NCBI GenBank assembly: GCA_017994695.1
Contig: JAGOKF010000038.1
Span: 1 to 34,704 of the forward strand
DNA length: 34,704 bases
Direction: 5' to 3'
Source of the DNA: Myxococcota bacterium
GTDB lineage: Bacteria > Myxococcota_A > UBA9042 > DTJE01
Every line of letters begins with the position of its first letter. Positions within the stretch are counted from its first letter, which is position 1. The notes beneath the pieces are model-generated. The model saw nothing but the letters and a program-made list of their open reading frames with translations, was not told the DNA's origin and did not search any database. This document shows positions 14,975-22,670 of this stretch, in pieces. Both the position numbers and the translations under genes were made by a program.

Positions 14975-16362
14975 AGGCCCGGACGGCAGGACTGGTCCAC
15001 GCGGTCACGCTGGGTTGCCCTCGGAACCGCGTGGACACGGAGGTGATGCTCGGCGACCTGCTGTCCCACGGATACGGGCTGACCACCTCGGTCCGGCAGG
15101 CGGACGTGGTGCTGGTGAACACCTGCGGGTTCCTTCGGGAGGCCCGGGAGGAATCCCTGGAGGTGCTCCGGGAGATGGCCCGGGGGATGCGACCGGGGGC
15201 GCGGCTCGTCGCGGCGGGCTGCATGGCCCAGTCCTTCGCCCGGGAGATCCGCGCGGCGGTGCCCGAGGTGGAGCTGCTGTCGGGAGTCCGGGAACTGCTG
15301 CAGTTGCGGGGGCGGCTCGAGGGCGCCACCCGGTCGGCCCGGACGGTCATGCCCTCCTCGAAGAATCCCCGGCTCGTCACCTCCACGCCGGGCAGCGCCT
15401 ACCTGAAGGTCAGCGAAGGCTGCAACCGGCGGTGCTCCTTCTGCATCATTCCCCGGATCCGCGGCCGGCAGCGCAGCCGCCCGCTGGAGGACCTGGCGGC
15501 CGAGACCCGCGCGCTGGTCGCTTCGGGCATCCGGGAGATCGTGCTGGTCGCCGAGGACCTGTCCGCCTGGGGCCGGGACCTTCCGGGACGCCCCGGGCTG
15601 GCCGACCTGGCCGAGGGGATCGCCCGGGAGATGCCGGGGGACGCCTGGCTGCGCCTGATGTACGTGTATCCGTCCGGGATCGAGGACCGGCTGCTGGAAC
15701 TGCTGGCCGATCACCCGGTGGTGCTTCCCTACCTGGATCTCCCGGTGCAGCACGCCGACGACGGGGTGCTGCGGGCGATGCGACGAGGGACCCGGGCCAG
15801 GGACCTCCGAAGGCTGGTGGAACGCGTGCGGGAGCGGGTCCCCGGCGTGGTCCTCCGGACCACCTTCCTGGTGGGACACCCCGGGGAGGACGGACCGGCT
15901 TTCGATCGCCTCCTGGAGTTCGCCCGGGAGACGGCCTTCGAGATGGCCGGGGCCTTCGCCTGGTCCCCCGAACCGGGCAGCCACGCCGCCGGGCTCCAAG
16001 GCGTCGTGCCCCAGGCCGAACGGATCCGTCGCAAGGAGGTCCTGGAGCAGGTCCTGGCCGAGGCGGCATGGCGGTCCCGTTCCCGTTTCCTCGGCCAGGT
16101 CCACGAGGCCCTCGTCGAGGAGGCGGACGAGGGGATCGCGGCGGGGCGCGCCTGGTTCCAGGCCCCCGAGGTGGACGGCCGGATCCGCATCCGGGGCCGT
16201 CGACTGCCCGAGGGACGACAGGTTCCGGTCCGGATCCGGGCCATCGAGGGAAACGACGTGGAGGGAGAGGCCGAGCCGGGTCGGGCGCGGCCGGGTCCCC
16301 GCCCGGACGGGAAGCCCGGCTCGAGGGATCGCCGCGGTCCCGGGAGACGGAACCCGACATGA
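14971..16362 (+). CDS. rimO: Ribosomal protein S12 methylthiotransferase RimO
   Basis: RimO adds a methylthio group to a conserved aspartate of ribosomal protein S12, using radical SAM chemistry and two iron-sulfur clusters. The 463-residue protein has the N-terminal UPF0004 cysteines C16, C52 and C84, the radical-SAM motif C151-x3-C155-x2-C158 (CNRRCSFC), and a C-terminal TRAM-like region. The motif VTLGCPRNRVDTEVML fits RimO better than MiaB. The last ~30 residues are rich in Pro, Arg and Gly and run past the usual end of the family, probably a disordered tail. The gene overlaps lolA and gph by ATGA at each end, so all three are translationally coupled. Confidence 0.93.
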   Translation: MKARTAGLVHAVTLGCPRNRVDTEVMLGDLLSHGYGLTTSVRQADVVLVNTCGFLREAREESLEVLREMARGMRPGARLVAAGCMAQSFAREIRAAVPEVELLSGVRELLQLRGRLEGATRSARTVMPSSKNPRLVTSTPGSAYLKVSEGCNRRCSFCIIPRIRGRQRSRPLEDLAAETRALVASGIREIVLVAEDLSAWGRDLPGRPGLADLAEGIAREMPGDAWLRLMYVYPSGIEDRLLELLADHPVVLPYLDLPVQHADDGVLRAMRRGTRARDLRRLVERVRERVPGVVLRTTFLVGHPGEDGPAFDRLLEFARETAFEMAGAFAWSPEPGSHAAGLQGVVPQAERIRRKEVLEQVLAEAAWRSRSRFLGQVHEALVEEADEGIAAGRAWFQAPEVDGRIRIRGRRLPEGRQVPVRIRAIEGNDVEGEAEPGRARPGPRPDGKPGSRDRRGPGRRNPT

Positions 16363-17078
16363 TCCTCGGACGTCCCCTTCGCGGCGTGGTGCTGGACCTG
16401 GACGGGACGCTGGTGGACTCCTTCGAGGACCTCCGGGACGCCGTGAACCACGTCCGGGCACTCGAGGCCCTTCCTCCCCTGGGACTGGGGGAGGTGATGG
16501 CCTGCGTGGGCCGGGGCGCCCGCCACCTGGTCCGGGAGACGACCGCTCCGCCCGACCAGGACCGGCTGGAGGCGAATCTCCGGCGTTTCCTGGACCACTA
16601 CCAGGCCCACCTGCTGATTCACACGAGGCCCTATCCGGGGGTGCCCGAGGCCCTCGCCCGCATGCGGTCCGCCGGCATCGGGCTGGCGGTGCTGACGAAC
16701 AAGCCCCTGGAGTCCACCCGGCGGATCCTTCAGGGGCTCGGGCTGGCTCCGCTGTTCCAGGCCGTCCGGGGAGGGGACTCGGGTCCCGCGATGAAGCCCG
16801 ACCCCGAGGCCCTCCTGGACCTGCTGGAAGAGACCGGGTGGAGACCGGCCGAGGTCCTGTTGGTGGGCGACTCGGACGTCGATCTCGAGACGGGATCCCG
16901 GGCGGGGGTCCCGGTGGTCCGCGTCCGGACCGGGCTGTGGAGGACCTCCCGGAGGACCCCGGACCTGGAGGTGGCGACGCTGGCCGAACTGTCGGACCGG
17001 ATCGCGTCCGGGACCGGACCCGTCGGGCCCGGGACCGGAAACGGATCGACGACCGTTCGGGGCCCCCTGCGGGATTGA
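16359..17078 (+). CDS. gph: Phosphoglycolate-phosphatase-like HAD hydrolase
   Basis: The start is ATG at 16359 inside the rimO stop (ATGA overlap), giving 239 residues. HAD motifs are all present: motif I DLDGT (nucleophile D13, acid/base D15), motif II in VLTNKPLE, motif III lysine in MKPDPEALL, and motif IV GDSDVDLETG. The helical cap between motifs I and II is of the Gph/PGP type. The usual role is hydrolysis of 2-phosphoglycolate, a damage product of DNA repair or oxygenase activity, but HAD phosphatases are hard to assign and another phosphate ester is possible. The last ~20 residues (GTGPVGPGTGNGSTTVRGPL) are low complexity. The stop codon lies within the -35 box of the next gene. Confidence 0.82.
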   Translation: MILGRPLRGVVLDLDGTLVDSFEDLRDAVNHVRALEALPPLGLGEVMACVGRGARHLVRETTAPPDQDRLEANLRRFLDHYQAHLLIHTRPYPGVPEALARMRSAGIGLAVLTNKPLESTRRILQGLGLAPLFQAVRGGDSGPAMKPDPEALLDLLEETGWRPAEVLLVGDSDVDLETGSRAGVPVVRVRTGLWRTSRRTPDLEVATLAELSDRIASGTGPVGPGTGNGSTTVRGPLRD

Positions 17079-17104
17079 CAACCCGGAACACTGCAAGGTA
17101 CAAG
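17075..17104 (+). promoter_or_regulatory. Promoter of the TerB-like gene, overlapping the gph stop
   Basis: TTGACA (17075-17080) contains the gph stop codon TGA. After 18 bp follows TACAAG (17099-17104), four of six matches to TATAAT. Transcription should begin near 17111, about 105 bases before the TerB-like start. Confidence 0.6.
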
Positions 17105-17215
17105 AGAGCATTCCCTGACCTGCCGGACGGTCCGCCGCCTCGGAGATGACCAGGGATGAGACTCCCTCTGGAAACGGAGGACGCGGAATCCCCTCTGCAT
17201 GACAAGGAGAACCCG

Positions 17216-17626
17216 ATGGCGATCCACCGACCGAGCCCGATGCAGTTCACGCACTCCCTGGCGTATCTCTACCTGTTCCTGGCTCATCACGGCGACCGGG
17301 AAGGGCTCACCCGCCCCGAACTGGACATGCTCATCTCGAAGGTCCGGGAGTGGAACGACCAGTTCTGTTCCAGCACCCAGGCCTCCCTGGACACGACCCT
17401 CTCGGAGGTCCAGCAGACGGTGGACTACTTCGTCGCGCTGACCCAGGAGGAGGAGATGTCGGAACTGGCCATCCACACCGCGGCGCTGCGGAACTTCCTG
17501 CCCGAGCAGCGGCACAAGATGGCGGTGATGAAGGACATGGTCGCCATCGCCGAGGCCGACGGGCGGGTGACCGACGCCGAGAAGTCCATCATCGCCGCGG
17601 TGTACCAGGGACTGGGCCTTTCCTGA
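17216..17626 (+). CDS. Small TerB-like helical protein
   Basis: The start is ATG at 17216 with AAGGAG at 17204-17209, giving 136 residues; an upstream ATG at 17156 would add 20 residues but has no good ribosome-binding site. The protein is predicted all-helical and cytoplasmic. Its C-terminal half, MVAIAEADGRVTDAEKSIIA, is the acidic helix-loop-helix typical of TerB-like (tellurite-resistance/DUF533-type) domains, where Asp and Glu residues may bind metal. Function in this family is generally unknown; no other ter gene is nearby. It has its own promoter and lies between gph and rplY. Confidence 0.65.
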   Translation: MAIHRPSPMQFTHSLAYLYLFLAHHGDREGLTRPELDMLISKVREWNDQFCSSTQASLDTTLSEVQQTVDYFVALTQEEEMSELAIHTAALRNFLPEQRHKMAVMKDMVAIAEADGRVTDAEKSIIAAVYQGLGLS

Positions 17627-17702
17627 ACCCCCGGATTTCCCCTCCCGGAACACGGTTCCCACCAGGCGCCCAGGCAGGCGAACGGCGGGACGAACGTGGG
17701 CC

Positions 17703-17731
17703 TTGACCCGGAAATCGGAAAAGGGTATAGA
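17703..17731 (+). promoter_or_regulatory. Promoter of the rplY-pth-rpsF translation operon
   Basis: TTGACC (17703-17708) and TATAGA (17726-17731) are spaced by 17 bp, a near-consensus sigma70-type promoter. The predicted start near 17738 leaves a leader of about 130 bases before the rplY ATG. The leader contains GC-rich self-complementary stretches, but no known ribosomal-protein or riboswitch leader was recognised in it. Confidence 0.75.
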
Positions 17732-17867
17732 AACGCGCCTTTCGAGGCCGGCCGAGCCGGACGGGCGGACGAGTCCCCCGTCCCGTCGCCCAGGGGGGGC
17801 GATTCGGTCCGAGCCCGATTCCCGGGTTCCGGGGATCGTAAGGAAAGAGGCGATAGGAGGATTCCCA

Positions 17868-18536
17868 ATGGAGTGTCCCGTCATCACCGCCAAGGCACGC
17901 ACGGTCATCGGCAAGGGCTACGCGCGCAAGATCCGCGCCCTCGGCTACCTTCCGGCAGTCCTCTACGGGGGCGACCGGCCCAATCTTCCCCTGGTGGTGG
18001 ACCCCAAGGCCATTGGGAACATCCTGCGGAGTCCCACGGGACGCAACACCCTGTGCAGGCTCGTGATCCAGGGGGACCAGCCCGAGGAGACGATGGTCGT
18101 GGTCCGGGACTACCTGGTCCACCCGGTCCGCCGGAACCTCATCCATTGCGATTTCCTCCGGGTGACCGAGCAGACGGAACTAGAGGTGAAGGTTCCGATC
18201 CGGACCGTCGGGAAGTCCGTCGGCGAGCGGCTCGGGGCGAAACTGTCGGTCACGATGCACCAGGTCACCATCCGCTGCCCCGTGGACCGCGTTCCCAGCG
18301 AAATCGTCGTGGACGTGTCGGACTTCGCCGTCGGGCACTCGGTCACGATCTCCCAGCTGCCGCTCCCGGAAGGCGCCCGGCCCGTGTTCATCAAGGACAA
18401 CGCGGTGATCACCGTGCGAGTCCCGAAGGCCGAGACGGAGGAGGCCGCCGCCGAGGGCACGACTGCCGCCGAGGGCACCGCCGCGCCGGCCGCCGCAGCC
18501 ACCGCCGAGGCGAAGGAGCCCGAGAAGAAGAAGTGA
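17868..18536 (+). CDS. rplY: 50S ribosomal protein L25, long CTC/TL5 form
   Basis: The start is ATG at 17868 behind AGGAGG (17855-17860), giving 222 residues; upstream in-frame sequence is leader. The N-terminal L25 domain (about 1-90, with KIRALGYLPAVLYGG) binds 5S rRNA. The C-terminal TL5/CTC beta domain (about 95-185) includes DVSDFAVGHSVTISQLPLPE. The protein ends in an Ala/Glu-rich low-complexity tail and EKKK. The long form is usual outside the gamma-proteobacteria. The order rplY-pth-rpsF-rpsR-rplI is common and supports the call. CTC proteins have also been linked to general stress in Bacillus. Confidence 0.95.
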   Translation: MECPVITAKARTVIGKGYARKIRALGYLPAVLYGGDRPNLPLVVDPKAIGNILRSPTGRNTLCRLVIQGDQPEETMVVVRDYLVHPVRRNLIHCDFLRVTEQTELEVKVPIRTVGKSVGERLGAKLSVTMHQVTIRCPVDRVPSEIVVDVSDFAVGHSVTISQLPLPEGARPVFIKDNAVITVRVPKAETEEAAAEGTTAAEGTAAPAAAATAEAKEPEKKK

Positions 18537-18582
18537 TCCGTCCTGGAGCGGGGCCTGCGGTCCCGGCGGCCTGGGGGAGGAC

Positions 18583-19215
18583 GTGAAACTGGTCTGCGGG
18601 CTGGGCAATCCCGGGGAGCGATACGCCCGGACGCGGCACAACGTGGGGTTCCGGGCGGTGGAGTCCTTCGGTGCCCAGTGTTCGGCCTCCTGGACCGAGA
18701 GATGGCAGTCCCGGAATGCCCGGGTGACCGTGGAGGGAGAGGACGTCCTGTTGCTGATGCCGACGACCTTCATGAACCTGTCGGGGCATGCCGTGTCCCA
18801 GGCGGCCAGGTACTTCCGGATCCCGGTCCAGGACCTGCTGGTGATCCATGACGACGCGGACCTGCCCCTGGGCCGGACCCAGTTCAAGGTCGGCGGCGGC
18901 GACAACGGCCACCGCGGGGTCCGGTCCGTGATGGAGCAGGTGGGCACCCGGGAGTTCGCGCGAATCCGGATCGGCGTGGGCCGGCCCGGGGGATCGGCGG
19001 AGGACATGGTCGATCACGTCCTGTCGCCGTTCTCCCAGAACGAGGAGGAAGTCCTCGCATCGTCGCTCCAGGCGACGGTCGAGGGGATCCGAGACTGGGT
19101 CCTCGGGGGGGTCCCGAGAGCCCAGAACCGGATGAACCGGAGGGTTCGTCCGGCCAGGCCTTCTTGCCCGGAGGGGGGTCCCGACGGGCCGCAAGTCCAG
19201 AAGGAGGTGGAATGA
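18583..19215 (+). CDS. pth: Peptidyl-tRNA hydrolase
   Basis: Pth cleaves the ester bond of peptidyl-tRNAs that drop off ribosomes and recycles the tRNA. The GTG start at 18583 follows GGGGGAGG. The 210-residue protein shows the signature GLGNPGERYARTRHNVGF with catalytic H19, the FMNLSG motif, and HDDADLPLG (89-97) carrying the catalytic aspartate region; GGGDNGHRGVRS also fits. It is somewhat longer than the usual ~190 residues because of a basic, Pro-rich C-terminal tail. That tail's codons contain the rpsF ribosome-binding site AAGGAGGTGG, and the stop overlaps the rpsF start by ATGA. Confidence 0.95.
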   Translation: MKLVCGLGNPGERYARTRHNVGFRAVESFGAQCSASWTERWQSRNARVTVEGEDVLLLMPTTFMNLSGHAVSQAARYFRIPVQDLLVIHDDADLPLGRTQFKVGGGDNGHRGVRSVMEQVGTREFARIRIGVGRPGGSAEDMVDHVLSPFSQNEEEVLASSLQATVEGIRDWVLGGVPRAQNRMNRRVRPARPSCPEGGPDGPQVQKEVE

Positions 19216-19739
19216 GCGACGTGCAATGGCTCCGGAAGTACGAGACGGTCATCGTGACCCGCACCGACGCGGGACACGAGGCCCAGAAGAAGCTCTACGA
19301 GAAGATCCAGGAACTGGTACAGAAGCACCAGGGACACCACGTCCGCTTCGAGCTGTGGGGCAAGAGGCGCCTGGCCTACCCCATCCGGAAGAACGTGAAG
19401 GGCATCTACCTGTACCACGTCTTCCTGGCGGACGAATCCTTCGTCCAGGAACTCCAGCGGATGCTCCGCCTGAATGCGGCCGTGCTCCGGTACCTGACGG
19501 TCCTCCTGGAAGAGCGGGTGGACCCGGCCACCTTCGACTTCGAGAAGGAAGGCCAGTTCGACAACCTGCCCAGCGACTCCGACGACTCCGACCGGTCCCG
19601 GGCCACCACGGGCTGGGAGGCCGAGTTCCAGGGCCGCGAGTTCTCCAGTGACGACGAGGAGGACGAGGACGAGGAGGACGAGGAAGGCCCCGAGGGGAAG
19701 GAAGAGGCAGAGGACTCGGAAGGGGACGAGGAGGAGTAG
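19212..19739 (+). CDS. rpsF: 30S ribosomal protein S6 with long acidic tail
   Basis: The core (about residues 1-105) is a normal S6 fold: YETVIVTRTD at the start, and FELWGKRRLAYPIRKNVKGIY, the S18-contact region. With 175 residues it is clearly longer than the usual ~95-135. The extra ~65 residues form a Ser/Asp-rich linker, then an almost purely acidic end (for example SSDDEEDEDEEDEEGPEGKE). S6 binds the central domain of 16S rRNA together with S18, whose gene follows directly. In E. coli, RimK adds glutamates to the S6 C-terminus after translation; here an acidic tail is encoded. Translation is coupled to pth. Confidence 0.95.
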   Translation: MSDVQWLRKYETVIVTRTDAGHEAQKKLYEKIQELVQKHQGHHVRFELWGKRRLAYPIRKNVKGIYLYHVFLADESFVQELQRMLRLNAAVLRYLTVLLEERVDPATFDFEKEGQFDNLPSDSDDSDRSRATTGWEAEFQGREFSSDDEEDEDEEDEEGPEGKEEAEDSEGDEEE

Positions 19740-19742
19740 GCC

Positions 19743-20018
19743 ATGGCGATGCACAGCGCGAAGACCCGCAAGGACACGAAGAAGAAGCGGCGCGGTCCGC
19801 CCCGGCGGAAGGTCTGCCCGTTCTGCGCCGACAAGAATGCCCGGATCGACTACAAGAACCCCGCGGCCCTCAAGCGCCTGGTGACGGAGCGGGGCAAGAT
19901 GGTTCCCCGGCGGATCTCCGGGGTCTGCGCCCGCCATCAGAGGCAGGTGGCCATCGCGATCAAGCGGGCCCGCCACATCGCCCTGATGCCCTACGCGGCG
20001 ACGGGCGCCGTCAGTTGA
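19743..20018 (+). CDS. rpsR: 30S ribosomal protein S18 (zinc-ribbon form)
   Basis: The 91-residue protein has the S18 core, with [20 protein letters not shown] and [30 protein letters not shown] basic N-terminal extension precedes it. CPFC, CARH and the surrounding residues give a set of three Cys plus one His that fits a zinc-binding (C+) paralogue. S18 pairs with S6 on the 30S platform. The gene begins 3 bp after rpsF. No ssb or DUF2232 gene is inserted between rpsF, rpsR and rplI, unlike in many other bacteria. Confidence 0.96.
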   Translation: MAMHSAKTRKDTKKKRRGPPRRKVCPFCADKNARIDYKNPAALKRLVTERGKMVPRRISGVCARHQRQVAIAIKRARHIALMPYAATGAVS

Positions 20019-20034
20019 CGGGGAGGAGACGACG

Positions 20035-20478
20035 ATGAAGGTCATCCTGAGCCAGGATCTGGAGACGTTGGGCCGCGCGGGGGACGTGAAGGAGGTCTCG
20101 GACGGCTACGCCCGGAACTTCCTGTTCCCCCGGGGCATCGCCCTGCCCGCCACCCGGCGATCGATGGAGCAGATCGAGCACCAGAAGCGGCTGGTGGCGG
20201 ACCGGATCGCCGCCGCCCGGAAGGCCGCGATGGGCCTGAAGGAGCGCATCGAGGCCACCCCCTGCAAGGTGGCCCGGGAGGCCGGGGAGGAGGACCGCAT
20301 CTTCGGGTCGGTGACCGCCCGGGACATCGCGGCGGCCCTGGCGGAAGAGGGGATCGAGGTCGATCACCGGAAGATCCAGCTGGAGCAGCCCCTGAAGAAC
20401 CTGGGAGTCTTCACCGTCCCGGTCCGTCTGGAACGGGAGGTCGTCGCGGAAGCGAAGGTCTGGGTGGTGGCGAAGTAG
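20035..20478 (+). CDS. rplI: 50S ribosomal protein L9
   Basis: The 147-residue protein matches the standard L9 length and form. It has an N-terminal rRNA-binding domain with the family signature GDVKEVSDGYARNFLFPRG, a long central helix (residues ~45-75) and a C-terminal domain with IFGSVTARDIAAAL. L9 binds near the base of the L1 stalk of the 50S subunit and helps keep reading frame. The start is ATG at 20035 behind GGGGAGGAG. rsmE follows after 4 bp. Confidence 0.97.
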   Translation: MKVILSQDLETLGRAGDVKEVSDGYARNFLFPRGIALPATRRSMEQIEHQKRLVADRIAAARKAAMGLKERIEATPCKVAREAGEEDRIFGSVTARDIAAALAEEGIEVDHRKIQLEQPLKNLGVFTVPVRLEREVVAEAKVWVVAK

Positions 20479-20482
20479 CGCC

Positions 20483-21283
20483 GTGACCCTTCCCCCGCGA
20501 ATCCTCCTGGATCGTCCGGCACTCTCCGCCGGCCTCTGCGTGACGCCGGATCCGCACCTGCTCCACCGCCTGCTGCGCGTCCTTCGGCTGCGGGACGGAT
20601 CCCCCGTGATCCTCTGCGGTCCCGACGGAACGACCTGGAACGGAGTGCTGGCGCGGTCGGCAGGACAGTGGTTCCTCCGGGCCGATGCCCTCCAGGAGGA
20701 ACGCGGGGCCCCGGGCAGCCCGCCAGGCCCGCCGTTCGTGCTGGTGATGGGGATCCTGAAGGGGGATCGCACCGAGTGGGCGATCCAGAAGGCCACCGAG
20801 ACGGGCGTGCGGGAGGTCCACGTCGCGGTGATGCGCCACAGCGTGCCGCGGCCCGAGGGCCCGGAGGCCCGGCGGAAGGTCGAGCGACTCCGGAGGGTGG
20901 CCCGGGAGGCGGCCCGCCAGTGCGGCCGTCCGGTGGCGCCCGAGGTCCATCTCTGGCCGGACCTCCCGGCGGTGATGCCTGCCCTGGACCGGTGGAAGGA
21001 CCCGGTTCTCCCCAGGAGGATGCTGGACGAGCGCCCCGGGACCCCCCTGCTGGCCGCCAGTCTCCGGAATGCCCCGGGCGCGATTCTGGCCTCGGGCCCC
21101 GAGGGGTCCTTCGATCCCGAGGAACGGCGCCTGCTGCTGGAACACGGATTTTTGCCGGCGGGACTGGGTCCCCGGATCCTCCGGGCCGAGACGGCCGCCA
21201 TGGTGGGCCTGGTGGTGGCCCAGGTGGTTTGCGGCGACCTGGGCGACGCGGTATCGTGCTCCGAACCGGAGGAAACGCCGTGA
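20483..21283 (+). CDS. rsmE: 16S rRNA (uracil-1498-N3)-methyltransferase RsmE
   Basis: RsmE methylates U1498 of 16S rRNA in the assembled 30S decoding region using SAM. The 266-residue protein has an N-terminal PUA-like domain (about 1-75) and a C-terminal SPOUT knot. Family motifs are KGDRTEWAIQKATETGVREV, GPEGSF (205-210) and LGPRILRAETAAM, which forms the knotted SAM site. The GTG start at 20483 follows rplI by 4 bp and lacks a strong ribosome-binding site, so translation may depend on re-initiation after rplI. It overlaps the following RDD gene by GTGA. Confidence 0.93.
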   Translation: MTLPPRILLDRPALSAGLCVTPDPHLLHRLLRVLRLRDGSPVILCGPDGTTWNGVLARSAGQWFLRADALQEERGAPGSPPGPPFVLVMGILKGDRTEWAIQKATETGVREVHVAVMRHSVPRPEGPEARRKVERLRRVAREAARQCGRPVAPEVHLWPDLPAVMPALDRWKDPVLPRRMLDERPGTPLLAASLRNAPGAILASGPEGSFDPEERRLLLEHGFLPAGLGPRILRAETAAMVGLVVAQVVCGDLGDAVSCSEPEETP

Positions 21284-21837
21284 CGGTGGTTCCGGTCCAG
21301 GAGGCCTCGCTGATCCGGCGCGCGCTGGCGGGGTGCCTCGACCTCTGCCTGGCGGCGGTCTTCGGGGGCGCCCTCGCCTGGTCCCTCCCGGGCCTGGCCG
21401 CCGAGCCCTGGCCCCCGCGGTACTGGAACCTCTTCGATTACGGCGTGGATGTCGTGATCCACCATCCCCGCCTCTGGATGGGGCCCCTGGCGGTCTTCCT
21501 GTGCGCGATGCTGGCCTGGGAGACGGCCTGGACCGCCCTGCTGGGCGCGACACCCGTCGCCCGGCTGCTGGGCATGCAGGTCCGGACCCTCTCGGGGCGG
21601 CGACCCGGCCCCCTCCGGTCCCTCTGGCGATCCCTGGCCTGGATGGTCCTGTCGGTCCCCGGCGCCGTGGGACCGGCCTTCGGGCTTCTGGGACGGCGCC
21701 GGAGGATGCTCCATGATATACTCTCGGCCTGCCTGGTCGTGCGGCTCCCGGTCCCGGCGCGGGTCCCGGAGGCCGGGCGGACGGAAGGCGCCGGATCCGG
21801 GGACCTCCCCCGGGATCCCGACGGGAGGACGCGCTGA
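21280..21837 (+). CDS. RDD-family membrane protein
   Basis: The start is GTG at 21280, overlapping the rsmE stop and preceded by GGAGGAAA, giving 185 residues. About three hydrophobic helices are visible: LDLCLAAVFGGALAWSL, LWMGPLAVFLCAMLAWE and LAWMVLSVPGAVGPAF. The first helix carries the Arg and Asp of the RDD motif (RRALAGCLDLC), and the end has RRRRMLHDILSACLVV, matching the conserved family finish. RDD proteins are small integral membrane proteins, a few of them linked to ion transport, but most are of unknown function. It is coupled to rsmE upstream and to a secreted protein downstream (TGATG). Confidence 0.82.
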   Translation: MTVVPVQEASLIRRALAGCLDLCLAAVFGGALAWSLPGLAAEPWPPRYWNLFDYGVDVVIHHPRLWMGPLAVFLCAMLAWETAWTALLGATPVARLLGMQVRTLSGRRPGPLRSLWRSLAWMVLSVPGAVGPAFGLLGRRRRMLHDILSACLVVRLPVPARVPEAGRTEGAGSGDLPRDPDGRTR

Positions 21838-22619
21838 TGCGACGGTCGATCCGCTGGTTGACGTGGACCATCGCCCTGTGCCTCGGGGCCTCCGCCGCCC
21901 TGGCCTCGCCGCCGGCCCCGCCGAGCGTGCCGGGATCCTCCAAGGCGTCGCCGCCCTCCGACACCTTCCTCTACAAGGGGAAACTGCTGGACGAGTCCGG
22001 GAAGCCCGTCAGCGGGATCTTCCCCCTGACCTTCCGGCTGCACCCGAACCTGAAGGCCCGGAACGCCCTGTGGACGGAGACGCTCTGGGTGGCGGTGGAC
22101 CGGGGCGTCTACACCGTCGCCCTGGGGGGAACGAAGCCCCTTCCCCGACGGGATGACCTGGACAAGATGGTGCTGAGCGTGTCGGTGCGGGGAGGACCGG
22201 AACTGCTCCGGGAACCCTTCCTTCCCGTGGAGGCCCGTCCCCCGGTGCTGACGGCAGGCCCCTCGGGAACCGGACACGGCGGCCCCCAGGGGCGTACCGG
22301 TTCCGGGGTGCGCTACGCCGACAACGCGGCCTATGCCGTCGAGGCCGAACATGCGAAGAACGCCGACCGGATCCAGAACCTGACGCTGGAGGACCTCGTC
22401 CGGCGACTGGTGGAGGAGGTCGGGAACGCCCTGGGCCAGGGGGCGGGAGGCAAGGTCCGGATCGGGTCCGCGAAGCGCATGGGCAACCGGATCGGCGGTC
22501 CGGGGGGGACCGGGGAATACAACGAGGGCTGCCCGAAGGGCCACGTGATGACCGGCATCCGGGGAGCATCGGGGAACTTCATCGACTCCATCCAGATCGT
22601 CTGCTCGCCACTGGAGTGA
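21837..22619 (+). CDS. Secreted protein of unknown function
   Basis: The 260-residue protein has a signal peptide (MRRSIRWLTWTIALCLGASA, cut near ALASP). A beta-rich N-terminal domain (about 43-135, FLYKGKLLDESGKPVSGIFP ... LWVAVDRGVYTVALG) resembles the repeat seen in secreted or tail-fibre-like proteins of myxobacteria. A Gly-rich linker and a short helical stretch follow. The end, GCPKGHVMTGIRGASGNFID...QIVC, has two Cys that could form a disulfide and resembles jacalin/VOMI-like surface modules with the pattern GxxGxxID. No enzyme motif is seen. It is translationally coupled to the RDD gene (TGATG), and a hairpin follows its stop. Confidence 0.6.
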   Translation: MRRSIRWLTWTIALCLGASAALASPPAPPSVPGSSKASPPSDTFLYKGKLLDESGKPVSGIFPLTFRLHPNLKARNALWTETLWVAVDRGVYTVALGGTKPLPRRDDLDKMVLSVSVRGGPELLREPFLPVEARPPVLTAGPSGTGHGGPQGRTGSGVRYADNAAYAVEAEHAKNADRIQNLTLEDLVRRLVEEVGNALGQGAGGKVRIGSAKRMGNRIGGPGGTGEYNEGCPKGHVMTGIRGASGNFIDSIQIVCSPLE

Positions 22620-22626
22620 CCATTCC

Positions 22627-22652
22627 GCCGGCCCGGAGGCCGGCCCTTCTTC
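22627..22652 (+). terminator. Hairpin after the translation operon
   Basis: GCCGGCC (22627-22633) pairs perfectly with GGCCGGC (22638-22644) around the loop CGGA and is followed by CCTTCTTC, a weak pyrimidine tract. It lies between the stop of the secreted protein and aspS, so it probably ends or attenuates the operon. Some read-through into aspS is likely, since no clear aspS promoter is visible. Confidence 0.65.
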
Positions 22653-22670
22653 AATCCCGGGAGTGACTTC

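Noticed and set aside
17156-17215. Twenty-residue N-terminal extension of the TerB-like protein
   Set aside because: The ATG at 17156 lacks a good ribosome-binding site, while ATG 17216 has AAGGAG at proper spacing and gives the conserved part.
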